A stretch of DNA of 64,000 bases, from the NCBI GenBank assembly GCA_032207245.1, contig CM063502.1:138194498-138258497 (forward strand). Direction: 5' to 3'. The translations under genes were made by a program, and so were the position numbers. This DNA comes from Pardosa pseudoannulata (lineage: Eukaryota; Arthropoda; Arachnida; Araneae; Lycosidae). This document shows positions 26,401-41,482 of this stretch, one piece after another; the first letter of the stretch is position 1; the number at the start of each line of letters is the position of its first letter. The notes beneath the pieces were generated by a model. It was not told the origin of the DNA and made no database searches. It saw nothing but the letters and a program-made list of their open reading frames with translations.

Positions 26401-29400
26401 TTTGGCTGTCATCATTTTGAGTCTGAAATAAATTTATCAAATTAAGCATACTAAGAGTTTTAAAAATATCCTGAAACTAAGTTTTGTTCTAATCTGTAAA
26501 TGAGATAAAATAGCAATGCAGTATTTACATTTCAAAAGTTCATTCTTGTGAAAGTAAATATAATTTTTTTTCTATTATTTCATTTCAGATGGAACTTTTA
26601 AATGTTGTTAGTATGGCTCTTATGTATTCTTCCAATTTGAAAAGTGAATGTGATCCTTTCAGAAACATACTCAGCAAATCAATAAATGATGTGAAATTAT
26701 TTGACCCAGAATTTATTTTGAAGGTACTTTATAAAATTTTTTAATGTATTTAACAATATTCATGTTTAAAACTTTATGATAATTAAGAATTATTTGTTTG
26801 CAATCTATATAATAGGATTTTGATAAATCTCAAATTACACAATAATTTTTCATTTTTAATGTATATATCATAAAAAGCAAACATTATACCTTACTTCTAG
26901 TTTTTAATATTTTTGTATTTTAACTTATTTTATATAAATTAAAAATATGTATTACAATGTCTGTCTCTTTTGAAAGTATGATTTAAATATAAAATATACC
27001 TTTTTTACTTTAATTATTGCTAACTAATGAAATATTTTTTAAAATACTTGCTATTTTTAGGTTGCTTTATATGCTAGACAAGAACTTCATATAAGAACTG
27101 TTACAAATTTTTTATTGGCATATGCAGCTTTTTATGAAAATATCCGTCTTTACCTTGAGAAATACTTTGAAAACTGTATAGTTTTACCATCAGATTGGAT
27201 TCAAGTTATAGAATATTATCAGGTCAGTTATAGCAATGTATTATAATTAAACTTGAGTGATGTATAAACAGTTAGGATACTCATGTTTTAAGCCAGATTT
27301 TATATATTTAAATCCCATTATATAATTTGATATTAATAGCTGTTAAAAATTATTTTTAAGCTGTAAATTAAGTCTTGTTAGCTTGAACATGACATAGTCA
27401 AAGGTTATCATACATGCTTTTTATGAATTTTTTATGCTATTCCATATGTGTATTGTATATTCCCAATGAATTTATTGAAAATGTGTATGATAAACTTTAA
27501 CTCTGTCCAGCCTAAGGTTTAGCCCTGGACTAACAGAATGTAGATTGAATTGTCCTTAATGGTCAAATGAGTAGATAGTAGAACTCTGTTTATTTAAATT
27601 CCTTATTCATGATAGTATTCAAACAAAGCTTACATGGATGCTTGTAGACATTTCTTGTAAGCAGAGTTTGTGGTATTAAAGTTGCAGAAAGTTGACTGTG
27701 GTACTCTCAATTAACCAACCATTTCTGAACCTTAATTTGTTTCTTTCTGAACAGAAATGCTGATTTTCATATATTTCACTATATGCTACATACTAATGCT
27801 ATAAAGTATTGATAAAATTTTGATTAAAATAGACATGTATATTCCAGGGCTGAGGGAAAAGCCATTTCTCATTTCAAACCAATTTAAATAATAATTTTCA
27901 GTTTTATAGTTATAACTATATTGTTTTTATTAAGCCTTTTTTAATTATATTATGTGGCTACATTAAAGACAAATTTCTAAAATATTTTTATATCTGCTTG
28001 GTAAAAGCATTATATCAGATTATACTGAATAAAATATCAAACATGGTACTGAATTAATAATTTAAAATATATGTTCAGATAAGTTTTCTTTATAATATAA
28101 TGTTTTCTATTAAATTCTAATTGTGTTTGATTTTTTCATGCTGAATAGAGCATAATTTTATATCATATAGTTTATATTCAGTATTTTGGCCTTTACAGAT
28201 GAATCTATATATCTATATAAATTAGTTCCCTTCTGTATTCTATTTGCATCATTTTCAAATTAATTTAAATCTAAATTTTTTATTTTTTAAAAAAATTTAT
28301 ATTAATTTTTTTTATAATTTAAAGGCACTAAATGCTGGATCTTCAAAACAATCACTTCCTGCTGCATTACGAAGGGCCATGAAGAAATCTTTCTCAAAAT
28401 TTGATCAGTATCAGTTAGGTATATATAATTACTTTTTCTTTACAATTTTCATTTTGGTTGAAATATTGACAAAACTGATACTGGGTATTTAAACTGTTAT
28501 CTTAATTTGTGTATTTCTCCTTTAATTAAAATAAGTGAAACTGGTTGGAGAAAATTGCTTTATGATTCCTTATAAAAATACTGTTATATTAATACTACAT
28601 TTAATTTTTGTGCTAGTTAATTTTATTGATATTTATTTTAGTATAAGGTAGTCTATTGATGGATAACTTTGTAATTGTAAAACTATACAGTGCCAGCCTT
28701 AATTTGTCATAGTACAGAGAGGTTAATAAGAAAGTGTTTTAAGTGTTGTGGTTTGCCTCTTTTTCATAGAGGATAATCATATATATGTTGTATTCTTTTA
28801 TTCTTTTCTTTAAATTTATTTAAAAAACATTCATATTGATTATTGATTGTTTATTATTTTATTCCTGAGAAATTGTTATAAATCCTCTGATCTTTTAATG
28901 AAGTTTTAAGACTTTGAAATCATAAGCAACAATTATATGTAATCATATCTTTTTGTTAATACCAAAATTTTTCATTACGTTTTTGAAAGTGGATATAAAA
29001 GTAAATTTTCTTAAATGTTATGAAATTATATAAGAGCATTTATTTAAAATCGAGTTTATATATGTATATATATGCACACGTAAGCAATAATTTTCTAATT
29101 GTTTGGCTATGATAGTTTAATGAAATTCAATTTTTTAGCAAAATATAACAGAGATAAATCCAGAAAGAAGGAGAAAAAAGAGGTAATTGTTTTGGCATTT
29201 TATTTATGCTTGATTTTTTAAAATTATAAATTCATTTACTTTTTATATTTAGCTTTCTCAGTTTTGACTTTATATTTGTATCTGAAATTCATCATAGTCT
29301 ATTTTCAATTTATTATTGCTTATGTATAATTTATTTTAATTAGTAATGTTCTAGAACTGTTTCATTTTATATGAAGTGTTACTACTAAATCCAAATGAGC

Positions 29401-32400
29401 TGTGACTACTCATTTTTCATCAACTTTGAGCCATTCAGTATAGGAAAAATTGTTAAAATTTAATAAGATTTATATGAAGTCTGTATTTTCCACTCTTAAC
29501 ATTTATGAAGAACTATTCCTTCCCCAAAAACAGATAAAAAAAAAAATAAGTACTTGTAGAATTGTCCCTTAAAATGAAACTTTTGTGGCATATTAAAAAT
29601 ATGCCTTACTTAATAAAAATTTATTATTTTGATATTAAAAACTTTCATTGGAGACTAAGTTTAATGTGATATTTTTCTGCTACTGAATTATAAATATATA
29701 AGAATCTAAGTTCTTTATACTTAAGAAAAACTGTCCTACAACTATGGTATTCAAACAAGTTGTATGTATTTATTCAGTACATTAATTTTTTATGGTTATT
29801 TAGGTCTTAAGTAGTAAGTGAAATAAATGCTTTTTTTTTTGGGGGGGGGGAGTATTTATATTCATTGTAAAAATATTTTCAGAAATAAAGTTATACTTGG
29901 TTATTTTGAAGAACAACCATACAGAGATAAATAGTGTAACAAATTTTATAAAATGATTATCAGAAGTTAATACATTGGGATTTATTTTTTGAAAATTCAC
30001 ATTTAATTTAATAGTATTTATATCTTCATTTTACAAGATTTAAAAGATGATAACAAGCATTATGTGATTGGTAATGCTAATGATTTTGAAATTTTTGAAA
30101 GTATAAAATATTAAAAGGCATATAATGTAGAAAAATAAATACAATCTATTCAAACTTTTTAGTTAAAAATATTTATGTCATTTAGGTTTTATTATAAAAT
30201 TATTTACATGTGTTAAAGTCCCTGTTTAGTACTTTTATAGTATAAGTAACATATTTCCTTAAAAAGTCACAAAAGTAGTATATAATTTACAATAAATTTG
30301 AAATAAAAAATAATTTTTAGACTTTTATTCACATTAAAAAAATTAGAAGGTATAAGATAAAGATGTAAGATCATATTCAGTAAAAAAAATTCATATAAAA
30401 TATATTTCATTCTTCCAACTCAAAAACATCTCTTTGATAAACATCATGATCATTGTTTTTTGATAAGGTTTATAGCATAAAAACTATAAACTATAAATTG
30501 GTCTTTCTATTACAACACTCAATAAATTTTCTGAATGTAATAAATATTTTTTTAAAATCCATTATGAAATATATAAAGCAAAATTCAGTTCTAATTATAA
30601 TGGCTTGTTATTTACTTTAAATGTTCTAAAAATACATGATGTATTGTAATAAAACTATGTTATTGGTTTATGTTGAATTGTAATTATATATTCTTTTTAT
30701 TTCATCATTTTCACTTTATAAAGGGAATAAGTTTTCCCAAATATTCCTGTATAATCACTCAAATATTCTTTAAAGAATAATTTATTAAATTGTTCATTAA
30801 AAATACCTATACAAAAACTACTCAAAGGCTATTATTTTAAAAGATTTTACTATGCAATGAATGTAATTTTATCAATTTCTCAACTTTTTTTATATATAGT
30901 TATCCACATTGACAGTTATGGCTGATTTAATTAGTTTTACCTTTGAATTATATTATATTTATGCAATAAAAAATCTGCTTTAAAATGCTTATTATAGTAT
31001 TTATGATAAAATAATAAATTTTCTTTTTTACTATATCTCCTAATATCATTTATAAAAGCTCTGGGAAATAGCAATAATTGTGTGATCTGTTTATTTGTCT
31101 TCCATTATCAGATAATAACTGGCTTAATAGCACATTTTTTCACACTTTAGGAGTTTTCTAAGAATAGTTGTGATTATTTTCAAATATTTACAAAAACATG
31201 CATTCTGTAGATAGTTAATATGGCATTTTTTTGGTCATTCCCAAAAAAATACTTTTAGGTTTTGATGCTAGTGACAATTTCTGTAAAAGTATAAATTTTA
31301 AAAATCAGTTAATACTTTTTACTTACATTTTAATTATTTTTAAATTTTTAAATATAAAATATTCTGACCTGTACTTGTATTAATATTTTGAGTGAACTTT
31401 TCTTATTCAAATTTAATATAATGAAATTTATATTAGTACTGAAATTTAAAGAATAAAATAAAGAAGGGTTATTCCATGTGAAATCAACACAATTTTAGAA
31501 CAAATTCTACCTGACCCCCTCCAATTTTGATTAAATTTGGTATAGTAAGTGACTTCATGGTAATAAAGAAAATCCCCAAATCTTATGTTCAAATAATAAT
31601 TGGTTTGGGAGTTATAAGGCTTTAAATTTGCCAGATTTGTCTAAAAAATACACTATCGGCATACCTTTAAATTACACTTGCTACTCACCTAATTAAGCTA
31701 TAGATATGTGCAAGGTGTTATTTTAAACCTTTTTTAATGGGCTTTCATATGATATACAACACATGATGACTTGAAATTTTTTTAAAAAATTTAAATTTAA
31801 ATTAAAATTTAAAATTTAAATTTATCAAAAAGCCACGTTTTTAAAATTTTGAAAAAAATCTCAAAAATTGCTCATATTATTGTTAATTAATCCTCAAAGT
31901 TTCATGTTGGGATCATAATGGGATCACAAGCTACAAAAGTTTTTTTTTTGATATATTTACTATTGCAATAACGAAAATGAGAACATGCATTTATTACTTT
32001 TAATCTAACTCATCTGTATAGGATGGCATTAATGTTTACACACTACCTTATCGACATATACTCTAGTAAATAGTATATTTAACACTTGTGAAGATTTTAG
32101 AATGAAGAAAAATCATTAAAGTGCATTACTTTTGATGGATGGTGCTACTTATTTAGTTGAAACTGGTAGAAAGCTTTATGTGTTTTGAGAATTTCTACTT
32201 CAGAAAGAATATACGTTGGTCCTGTTAGAGTTAAAGGATTCACCTTACACATAACATTTGAAATTGGAATTCATAGTACATCTGGCTTCATACATTGTGA
32301 CATAGTACATTGGGATTATAATGGGATCACAAGCTATAAAATACCAAATTAGCTTCCATTAACACATGGAAAAATTAACACATATAAGGACTGCCTTGCT

Positions 32401-35400
32401 ATGATGATTTGTAATCCAGCATCAGTCAGCTGCCACATGGGACAGTGTACATCATGTTGTGGGATTACATAATTAAAAACCATACTTGATGAAACATTCG
32501 ATGAAAATATGGTATAAAAGGTCATTTTCAATCAGTGGATTTCTGTTGATAGGAGCTCTTTAGAAACAATACAAAAGTCAGCATCAGAATTTATTGACTT
32601 ATTTTGTGAAAAAAAGTTTATCATTACTTTGTGGTGAAACAACAAAATTCATTTATAAACAATATAAAAGGAAATTTAAAAGATTCACAGTTTGTAGTTC
32701 TGAATTTTGCTGAAAATTACTTATTTGTTATACAGGAGGAGGCCCAGAGCTGCCACTGGACTAATGTTCAATCTACAACTCATCCTTTTGTTGTATATTA
32801 CAAAGGGAAGTTTGGAATTGACCACTTTATATACATTGTAATTTAAGACTGTTTGGAGCCCAATACAGTAGCAGTTTACTGTTTTCAAAAGAAGCTTATT
32901 ACTTTTTTTAAGACAGAATTTTAAAAAAAGTGCAAGGAAAATATTTTCTTTCTCAGATGGGTCATCTGCACAATATATAAATAAGAAAAACTTTGCCAAT
33001 TTATGCTTACATAAGGAAGATTTTGGCATTGAGGCAGAATGGCATTTTTGGACAACTGCTCATGGTAAAGGACCTTGTGATGGGGTAGGAGGTACACTCA
33101 AGAGTTAGCGGCTTGAGCAAGCCTACAACGACCATATAAAAATCAAATACTTACACCACAACAACTTTTTAACTGGGCACAGGAAAACATCACAGGAATA
33201 CATTTTGTTTTTCAACCCAAGAAGAACATGTTTCTACAGCTATATTTCTAGATGACCAATTTAAAAATGCTTTTGCAATTCCTGGGACTCAGAAATATCA
33301 TGCTTTTATACCCACAGAATATAAAACAAAAATCTTTGAGAAGACATTTTCCTTTTTACAAGATTTATTGATGCAAACTGCGATAGCATCACAATAAAAG
33401 CTTCTATTTGCTGATAAAAATGGCTATATTACTGCTGTTTATAATTGCAACTGGTGGTTTACATTTATGTTAAGAGAAAGAAGAGAAAAACTGAAGAGGT
33501 AAAAGTGACATTCCTTCACTCATCTGGACCATCACCATCTTTTTTTATATCTATATAAGCCAGATGTACTATGGATTCCAATTTCAGATGTTATGTGAAA
33601 GGTGGATCTTTTAACTCCAACAGGACCAATGTATATTCTTTCTGAAGTAGAAATTCTCAAAACACATAAAGCTTTCTACCAGTTTCAACTAAATAAGTAG
33701 AACCATCCATCAAAAGTAATGCACTTTAATAATTTTTCTTCATTCTAAAATCTTCACAAATGTTAAATGTACTATTTACTAGAGTATATGTCGATAAGGT
33801 AGTGTGTAAACATTAATGCCATCGTATACAGATGAGTTAGATTAAAAGTAATGAATGCATGTTCTCATTTTCATTATTGCAATAGTAAATATATCAAACA
33901 AAAAACTTTTGTAGCTTGGGATCCCATTATGATCCCAACATGAAACTTTGAGGATTAATTAACAATAATATTAGCAATTTTTGAGATTTTTTTTCAAAAT
34001 TTTAAAAACTTGGCTTTTTGAGAAATTTAAATTTTAATTTAAATTTAAATTTTTAAACAAAATTTCAAGTCATCATGTGTTGTATATCATATGAAAGCCC
34101 ATTAAAAAAGGTTTAAAATAACACCTTGCACATATCTATAACTTAATTAGGTGAGTAGCAAGTGTAATTTAAAGGTATACCGATAGTATACTTTTTAGAC
34201 AAATCTGGCAACTTTAAAGCCTTATAACTCCCAAACCAATTATTATTTGAACATAAGATTTGGGGATTTTCTTTATTACCATGAAGTCACTTACTATACC
34301 AAATTTAATCAAAATTGGAGGGGGTCAGGTAGAAACCTTGTGTTGATTTGGTATGGAATTACCCAGAACCCTTATTAAGGGGTTCTGTTTTTTATAGAAG
34401 TTCTATAAAAATTTTTTGACTGAGATATGTATAACAAAGTAAAAATATTATATAAATTTAAAAAAAATAAGTGAATGATGGTATAAAAAGAAAATATCTT
34501 TTAAGTAACTTTGAAATACATTAGGAACAAAAGTTATTAGTTTTCTATGTTTATAATTGTTTGTACTTAATATAGTAATTTTTATTAGAATTTAGAACAT
34601 ATGGATGTAAAAATGCACGATAGTGATAGTAGTAGTGATGAAGAGGATGGTAGTTCTCATGATACTATTGCTGATGATGCTGAGGATAATCATAATGATA
34701 TTAAGGATGATCAAGAAAAAAAAGCAGTTAAAGGAACTTGCACTTTTACTTTAAAGAAACTTATACGAATTCTCCATATTGATTCACCTGCAGAACATGT
34801 TCTGAGATTGTTAGAAAAAAGGTTTGTATGTATTTATTTTCTCTTTCAACTTACCTATTAAAATACTTTATTTTTATGCATAAGTATCTTTAAAAATTAT
34901 TAACTGTTTAAAGGGTTTCGGTTTACATCTTATGTTTTGTTTTGCTTTGCTTGATGCTAAATTAAATAACATATTTTGTAATTATTTAATTTCAAATGTA
35001 TAATAAAGTGTTTTAAGCCTTAAGATCCTTCTCATTCATTTAAAACATGCTTATTTTCTGAATTTTATAGATATTTATGTACCCTCTCACATATTGTTTT
35101 ATATTTTATAAGTAAAAAAAAAAGATACCTAAAAATTTTGATATATTATTGTGTCCAAAACATTTTATGATGTACTTGATCAATTTATTTCTTTTTAATG
35201 GGAATTTTAGGTTTGTTATGGTTCAATGGATTCAACAACCCTAAATGGGTATTCAATAGTATTCAATGGATAATGCTAAGGGATTTTTATTTTTACTACA
35301 GGAGGGTTAGTCAGACTAGATTTTACTTCTAAAAGTTAATTAGGAACTTGTATTTATACAGTCAGATTTGAACCGTAAATTAACTGTAATTAAAATAAAC

Positions 35401-38400
35401 CGTCTTTTGTACTGTAAGGTATTGCATTTTGTCCAGCTGTTGCCAAAAAACATTGTTAGTTATCCAAACAAATAATTTTGAATAGGCATTGTGCTATTTT
35501 TAGAAATTATACTTCCTTTACAGAAGGCAATTTTTAAGTGAATTTTTGCAGTTCAAAATTTGATGCAGTCATACAAACACTCAAAATAGTTTTCCATGGC
35601 TTAGAAATAATATTTTAAAGGATGAGCTATAAGTTGATTGGAAGCAGAGCAGAGAATGGAAGTAATATGATTTCTGGAGAAAGATGTGTACTGTATATAT
35701 AGAAATAATTTCAGATTTCTGTAATTACTAGGAAGCTTGGATTAGGTTGTTAAAAAAATTGCTTATAAAGATCTATTTGTGTGAATAACTGCCCATTTCA
35801 AGTGGAAGTTAGCTCTTAATCTGTTAGGGTAAGAGCTTGTCAGGCTGAGTTTTTAATATCAAGAGTTTACTTTTAAACAAAAGAAGGAATACTTTAATTC
35901 ATGGGATGACCATCAGAACTATAGTCAGCAATAATAAGCTTGTGATCTTCAGTAATAAATTGATATTTAGTCTAATATTTCATTCTACTTATGGAGGATG
36001 AGTGAAACAAAAATATTCTATTTAATACAACAGATATTTTGATGGTTTAAGTGGGATGAAATGAGTAATAGGGCTTTATGGGACCACTTGCTTAGTAGAA
36101 GTTATGTGATCAGCTAAAGTTTAGAATCCTATATGATATTTTAAAAAAGGAACATGGATTTGGTTATTTGATAAATATGTCTGTTTAAAACACAACTTGT
36201 TAAATTCCTTGTAACTTAGGCATGGAGTGGATAAATAATTTTTCAGTTTGTATCTGTTTATTTTGTTTCTTATTACTCAAAATATTCATAAAATTGCAAT
36301 TAATAAGTTTTGAGAAATGAATAATTATGCATAAAATGATAATTTTTGATGCCACTGTGTATTAGTTCTATAATGTCTTTATTTTGTGATTACCTAACTT
36401 TTAGCAATGTGCAAAACTTTGTTTGATCTTTGTATCAATCTTTATATGAGTGCAGCATCTGTTTAAACTTACACAACAATATAAAAATTTAAAATAAAAA
36501 ATAAATATTGTTCATTCATTTTTAGATATCCAGACAATCATGAAAATTTCAAATTGTCAGGTTTACCAGGAACTTGGGATCCATCAAAAGCTGGAACAAG
36601 GATGAAGTTACCAACTCCTGAAACATGGGAAACAAAACTATCTATGTATGGAAATGTACCGTCTTCTTGGGAATCATTAATTGGTATGTTTATAGATCTT
36701 TTTAGTGCATACATATATAAAGTATATATACAGTCATATTGTAATAAGTGCAAATCAGTAACCTTTTCTTTTCCATATAAGATTTAATAATTTTTAAATG
36801 TATAAAAAAATTAGTATATTGAAATAGGGTAGAAATAATAGTGTCCAGTTAAGGATTAACCTGTTCCCATTTTTCCTAAATGGAAAATGATCATTACAAA
36901 TAACAAATCCTGAGTAAAAATCTTGAAATAAAGTATTAGTTCAGTAATATTGAAAGAAATTTGAAGTATAAATTTAAAATATACTATTTTTTTATGTCTA
37001 TAATCTTTAAATCGTGTCATTTATCAATGTGTCAGAATATCACATATATAATAGTGTTTTTACATTATAAAATGTATAAATCACTTTTTAGTATTTAGGA
37101 TAAAGCGAACAAATTTTTTTTAATGAAACAGAGAAAAAATATTGATAAAGGAACACATAAGTAAATTGTAGAAATAAATATGACAAATAAAAAAAATATT
37201 CATTGCAATAATAACTAAATGAAAGCTTTTTATAGTACAGTAAATCTTGATATAATGATGTGGTGGGGACCTTATACAATTATCTACATAAAAAATATTT
37301 TGTCATATGGAGGGATGATATAATTTTGATCTACAGCACTTCAGCTGGTTTGATAGGTTTAGGTGATGATAATTTTTTGTTAAATGCATCAAAATGTTAA
37401 ATATTATTTAACATAGAAATGTGAAACAAATTGTGATAAATTACCTAAAATGAATTTGTATGAGCATTCAAATCCATTGACTGAAAATTTCTAAGAGTCA
37501 CAATAATGGAATTTAGATAAAGTGTTCATTCAGAAATAAAACATCATTGCTTCTAACTGTTAGTATTCATTCATAAGTGATCTAGGGGATTTTAAAATAG
37601 CCAGGGTAAGTAATATTGTAACCTTTAATTATCCTTAATTAATTTGGATTTATTTAATACTTGATTCTTAAGTCAAAATCAGTCTGTTATTTGTTATTTA
37701 AGTCATTGTCCAAAATTTGTTAACCATGAACGTATTAAAAACTGAGCTTTAAGTTTCCTTGTCACTTTAACTAAAATGACCAAGTTTTTTTTCCCATTGA
37801 AAAAAAACATAAAACTAATGAAGGAGGACATAGGTAAATTAAAGAAACAGAAGTAACTGGCTATTACAAAGTTATAATAATATAAGGAATATAAAGTATG
37901 TAATTTTCTCATTGTGAAAAAATTTGCTTCTACATATGTACAAATTTACAAATTAAGTTTTTATTCATCAAAAAGAAGGACACCTGATAGTTTATTTTGA
38001 AAAGGAGGACATCTAGGAAGACAGTTTTCAAGGGAGGACAGAATTTCAAAAAGGAAAATTATCCTCCCTAAAGAGGATGTTTGGTCACTGTAATTTAGAA
38101 ATAAAATATGTTTTTATTTAATTAAAATTCAAAATATCCACCAAATTATTAATCTTTTTACCTGAAAATTTTAAAAATATTTGTTACAGAAATAGCACAT
38201 TTTATAAGCAGAATCAAGTTGTCTATACCACTAATTACAACCGATCTGAGAACATTATAGATCAGTGATTATTTTGTTATTCTTAAAAGTAATAAATTTA
38301 TGTGTGTTTGTCTGTCAGTTAATTCTGTCAAAGTAAAATTTTATAAATATATAAATATATAATAAATTTGTCAGCTATAAATTGTTATTGACTCTTTCTA

Positions 38401-41397
38401 AAATCATGCAATTAAATATTATATCATTCTTAAACAATGCTTTTAATCTTATTTAATCTGTTTAACTACTCATTTTTCAGAATTAAGATGTCATATTCAG
38501 ATACATTTATGTATGTTTTATCATACTAATTACTGTATCACCTGTACTTCATTTACCCTTTTTCGCTTCTATTGGCTTAAGTATCTTTTCTTGTTTTAGA
38601 TAATAATAAACTTCCTTATATGGCTACTCTAAGAAATTTAAAAAATCTTATCTTGTCTGGAATTTCACTTGCTCATCACAAGAAAGTAATTAAGCATTTG
38701 GAAAACAAGGCTAGTATTTAAAATTAGTTTTTTGATACCATATTGTAGATGTGTATTATAGATATTTTGATTAATTTCGCACTCACATCTATGAAGATAT
38801 TGATGTCATTACTGAAGATGTTATTGTTTCTACTATTAGTAACTCATTATTTGCACTTCAATATATGTATTTTATCATAAGTGTGCTTTCCTTATTTGAG
38901 TAATTTCTTATGATTTTGAACACTTTGATAGAAGTATATGGCATCTAAATGAAAAATGTGTGAATTTTTTATAATGCTACTTTAATAAATCTTTTATTTA
39001 ATAAATAAAAAGTACTTAATATATTTGTGAATTCAACTTAGCATTATCACATTAAAATAATAAAAAAATGAATTCATTAAAAATGTTTCGTAGTTTACTC
39101 TTTGAAATATATAGTAAAAGTTTTTGAAATATGGAGATAACTATATGAATATTAATAACTTATAAGTTTTATGTCAGATACTTTTTTATAATATATAATT
39201 TATTAGATTTATAGAAATAAAAATCCAAATATATCCCTTTAAATAGATAAAATTAGCTATATTTCTGTTTTAAAACTTCTGTCATTATTTCATTTTAAAA
39301 ACTAGTTTTTTGTTTATATTTGTTGTGACTCAAATTTCTCAAGATGTATGTTTTATTTATTTACATGTAATGAAATGGAATTAGTTTTGAAAGGTACAAA
39401 ACTTACAAGTAATTAGTTGGGTATTACATATAATTGATGTTTATAAAAATCAGCATGTATTTTTTATTATCTGTGATTCATTTTTATAATGAGAAAACCA
39501 TTTTTTCATTTGTAGTAATTTATCATAAATTGTCTTTGATTATTTATATTTTTTTTCTGAATACTAAAAATATAGATCTAAAGCAAATAGTGAGTGATCT
39601 TTAAACACATTTAGATTGACTTCTAAGTAAAAGAAATAGAAAAATTAAATATATATTACATATTTATTATTAGTATCACTACAGTCTTCCTCTATAAAAT
39701 GTATTTATTTGAAATATTCAGTTTGAATAGTTTATGTTTCAGTCATAATTAATAGTATATTTCATGCTCATTATATGCTTTCAAAAATTGTATAAAATAA
39801 TTTTTTTTTACACTTTAGACAGCTGTGATCAACAGCCGCCAGTTACCTATGCAATTTTTTGAAGCTTATAAAGCTGTTTCAAATCTTGAAAATATGATTG
39901 AAGGTAAAACAGTAGATATAACATCAAAAATTCCTCCTTGGCAGAAAAAACGATTAAGGAAAATGCAAGAAAGGTATAAATTGAAAAAGATAATGTTTTC
40001 ATATTTTTTTTCTAAAGATGGATTTTTTTCATAGTTGGTAAATTGAAAATATATATTTTTCAATTTACATAAAATTGAATTAATCGTAATTGAATTAATT
40101 GAATTGTCATAAAATTGAAAAAATATTTGCACCATTTTGCTTTGTGTTAATTCAACTATTATCAGTTAATAATTTTGAAGGAAATGTGTATAGTAGGATT
40201 TTGTATTTTTAAATAGTCATAATTTGTGGTATTAGATTTGATTCCTGATATGCATAAATCATTATTTAAGAAAAGTTAATTTTGCTGTTTTATTTCTGTT
40301 TTAAATATTAAAAAATAATATTCTTACTGATATATAAGTTTAAATTTATACTGTATTGAAATTTTTTTATTAATGTAATTGTTTATTTAATATTGTTAAA
40401 TAATTTTTTATGTATATTATGTAACCATGTAGGCTGTTCAATAAGTAATAAGACTCATTTTATTAAATGAGAAATTATTCATCACAATAATAATTTTTGT
40501 GGAATAAATGAAATTTTAGTATCTGTATTAATAAAAGTACTTCATCCTCATTTCTTTTCATACCCAGAGGCATTTAAGACCTTTAATTTAACTCTCCATC
40601 CTCCCTGTCACTCGAAGTTCTCTTTGCATCAGCCCAGCTCAACCATCTTACCTTATATTTTTCTCCATCATGTGTCGCCATGTTAGTCAAGAATGACTAC
40701 GTTGTCAACTGCCCTCCGATGCCCTCAGGTTGTTTCATGTTAACTACATCCTCCAGCCAGTCATCATGGTAATGCAAAGATATATATTGCTGGTTATATG
40801 TAGTACATTTTACGGAAAAATAATAAAGATATCTTCCATATAGTCATGATCTTGAATTGTGCAATTTCTGGTTCTTTCTTAAGCTCAAAGAACTACCAAA
40901 AGGCAGCAATTTCAAAAACAAAGCATATATAAAAGCTGCAAATGCAGTTTTAAAATAATTCTTTAAAAAAAAAAATGGTTTTTGACATGTGATTAAGAAG
41001 TGTACAGAACACTGAAACAAATGCATTGCATCTCACTGTAGTTACTTAAAAAATACCATGATAATTCATGGTAATCTCTTTTCTGTGTAAATACAGTGTT
41101 ATTACTAATTGAACATTCCTCATATTTATTTATTCTGCATTAAAGTCTATATTTTTAAAAATAATTTTATGCTAATAGCGCTATGTTAAATCACATGCAT
41201 GGTTTCAATCTGAGGTTATATATAAATTTTTTTCTTTTCATTTATAAGATATTTACTACCACAGTTATCCTATAGTTTCTCACAAACACTTTGAATAGTT
41301 TATTAAGTTAAGGGAAATAATTTTTATTACTATTATTATAACAAATATTTACAAAAATTGTACATTTTAGATTAATTTAATTTTTTTCATAATGGAA

Positions 41398-41482
<85 letters not shown>

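Larger units (their letters stand above)
31465..34372. mobile_element. DNA transposon with about 0.82-kb terminal inverted repeats
   Basis: The left arm 31465-32292 and the right arm 33551-34372 are inverted copies of each other at high identity with small indels. Tips read AGGGTTATTCCATGTGAAAT on the left and, on the complement of the right, AGGGTTCTGGGTAATTCCAT. The 1.26-kb interior carries a broken plus-strand protein. A target duplication could not be settled; no clear TTAA or TA pair is seen. The superfamily is unassigned. Confidence 0.85.
29183..34588. other. Large TEP1 intron (5.4 kb) hosting a long-inverted-repeat element
   Basis: The intron contains a T9G10 run near 29831-29850 and the 2.9-kb element at 31465-34372. 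The remaining AT-rich sequence shows nothing else. Confidence 0.7.

Noticed and set aside
32721..33029. 102-codon minus-strand open frame
   Set aside because: Antisense to the recognisable transposase-like protein of the long-TIR element; it has no similarity of its own.
38600..39822. A GC-AG intron after ...HLENK (donor AAG|GCTAGT, acceptor TTTAG)
   Set aside because: Using GCTA|GTATTT with the acceptor ACAG at 39822 gives a normal GT-AG intron and exactly the residue spacing of vertebrate TEP1 (five residues between L and VI), so no rare splice type is needed.
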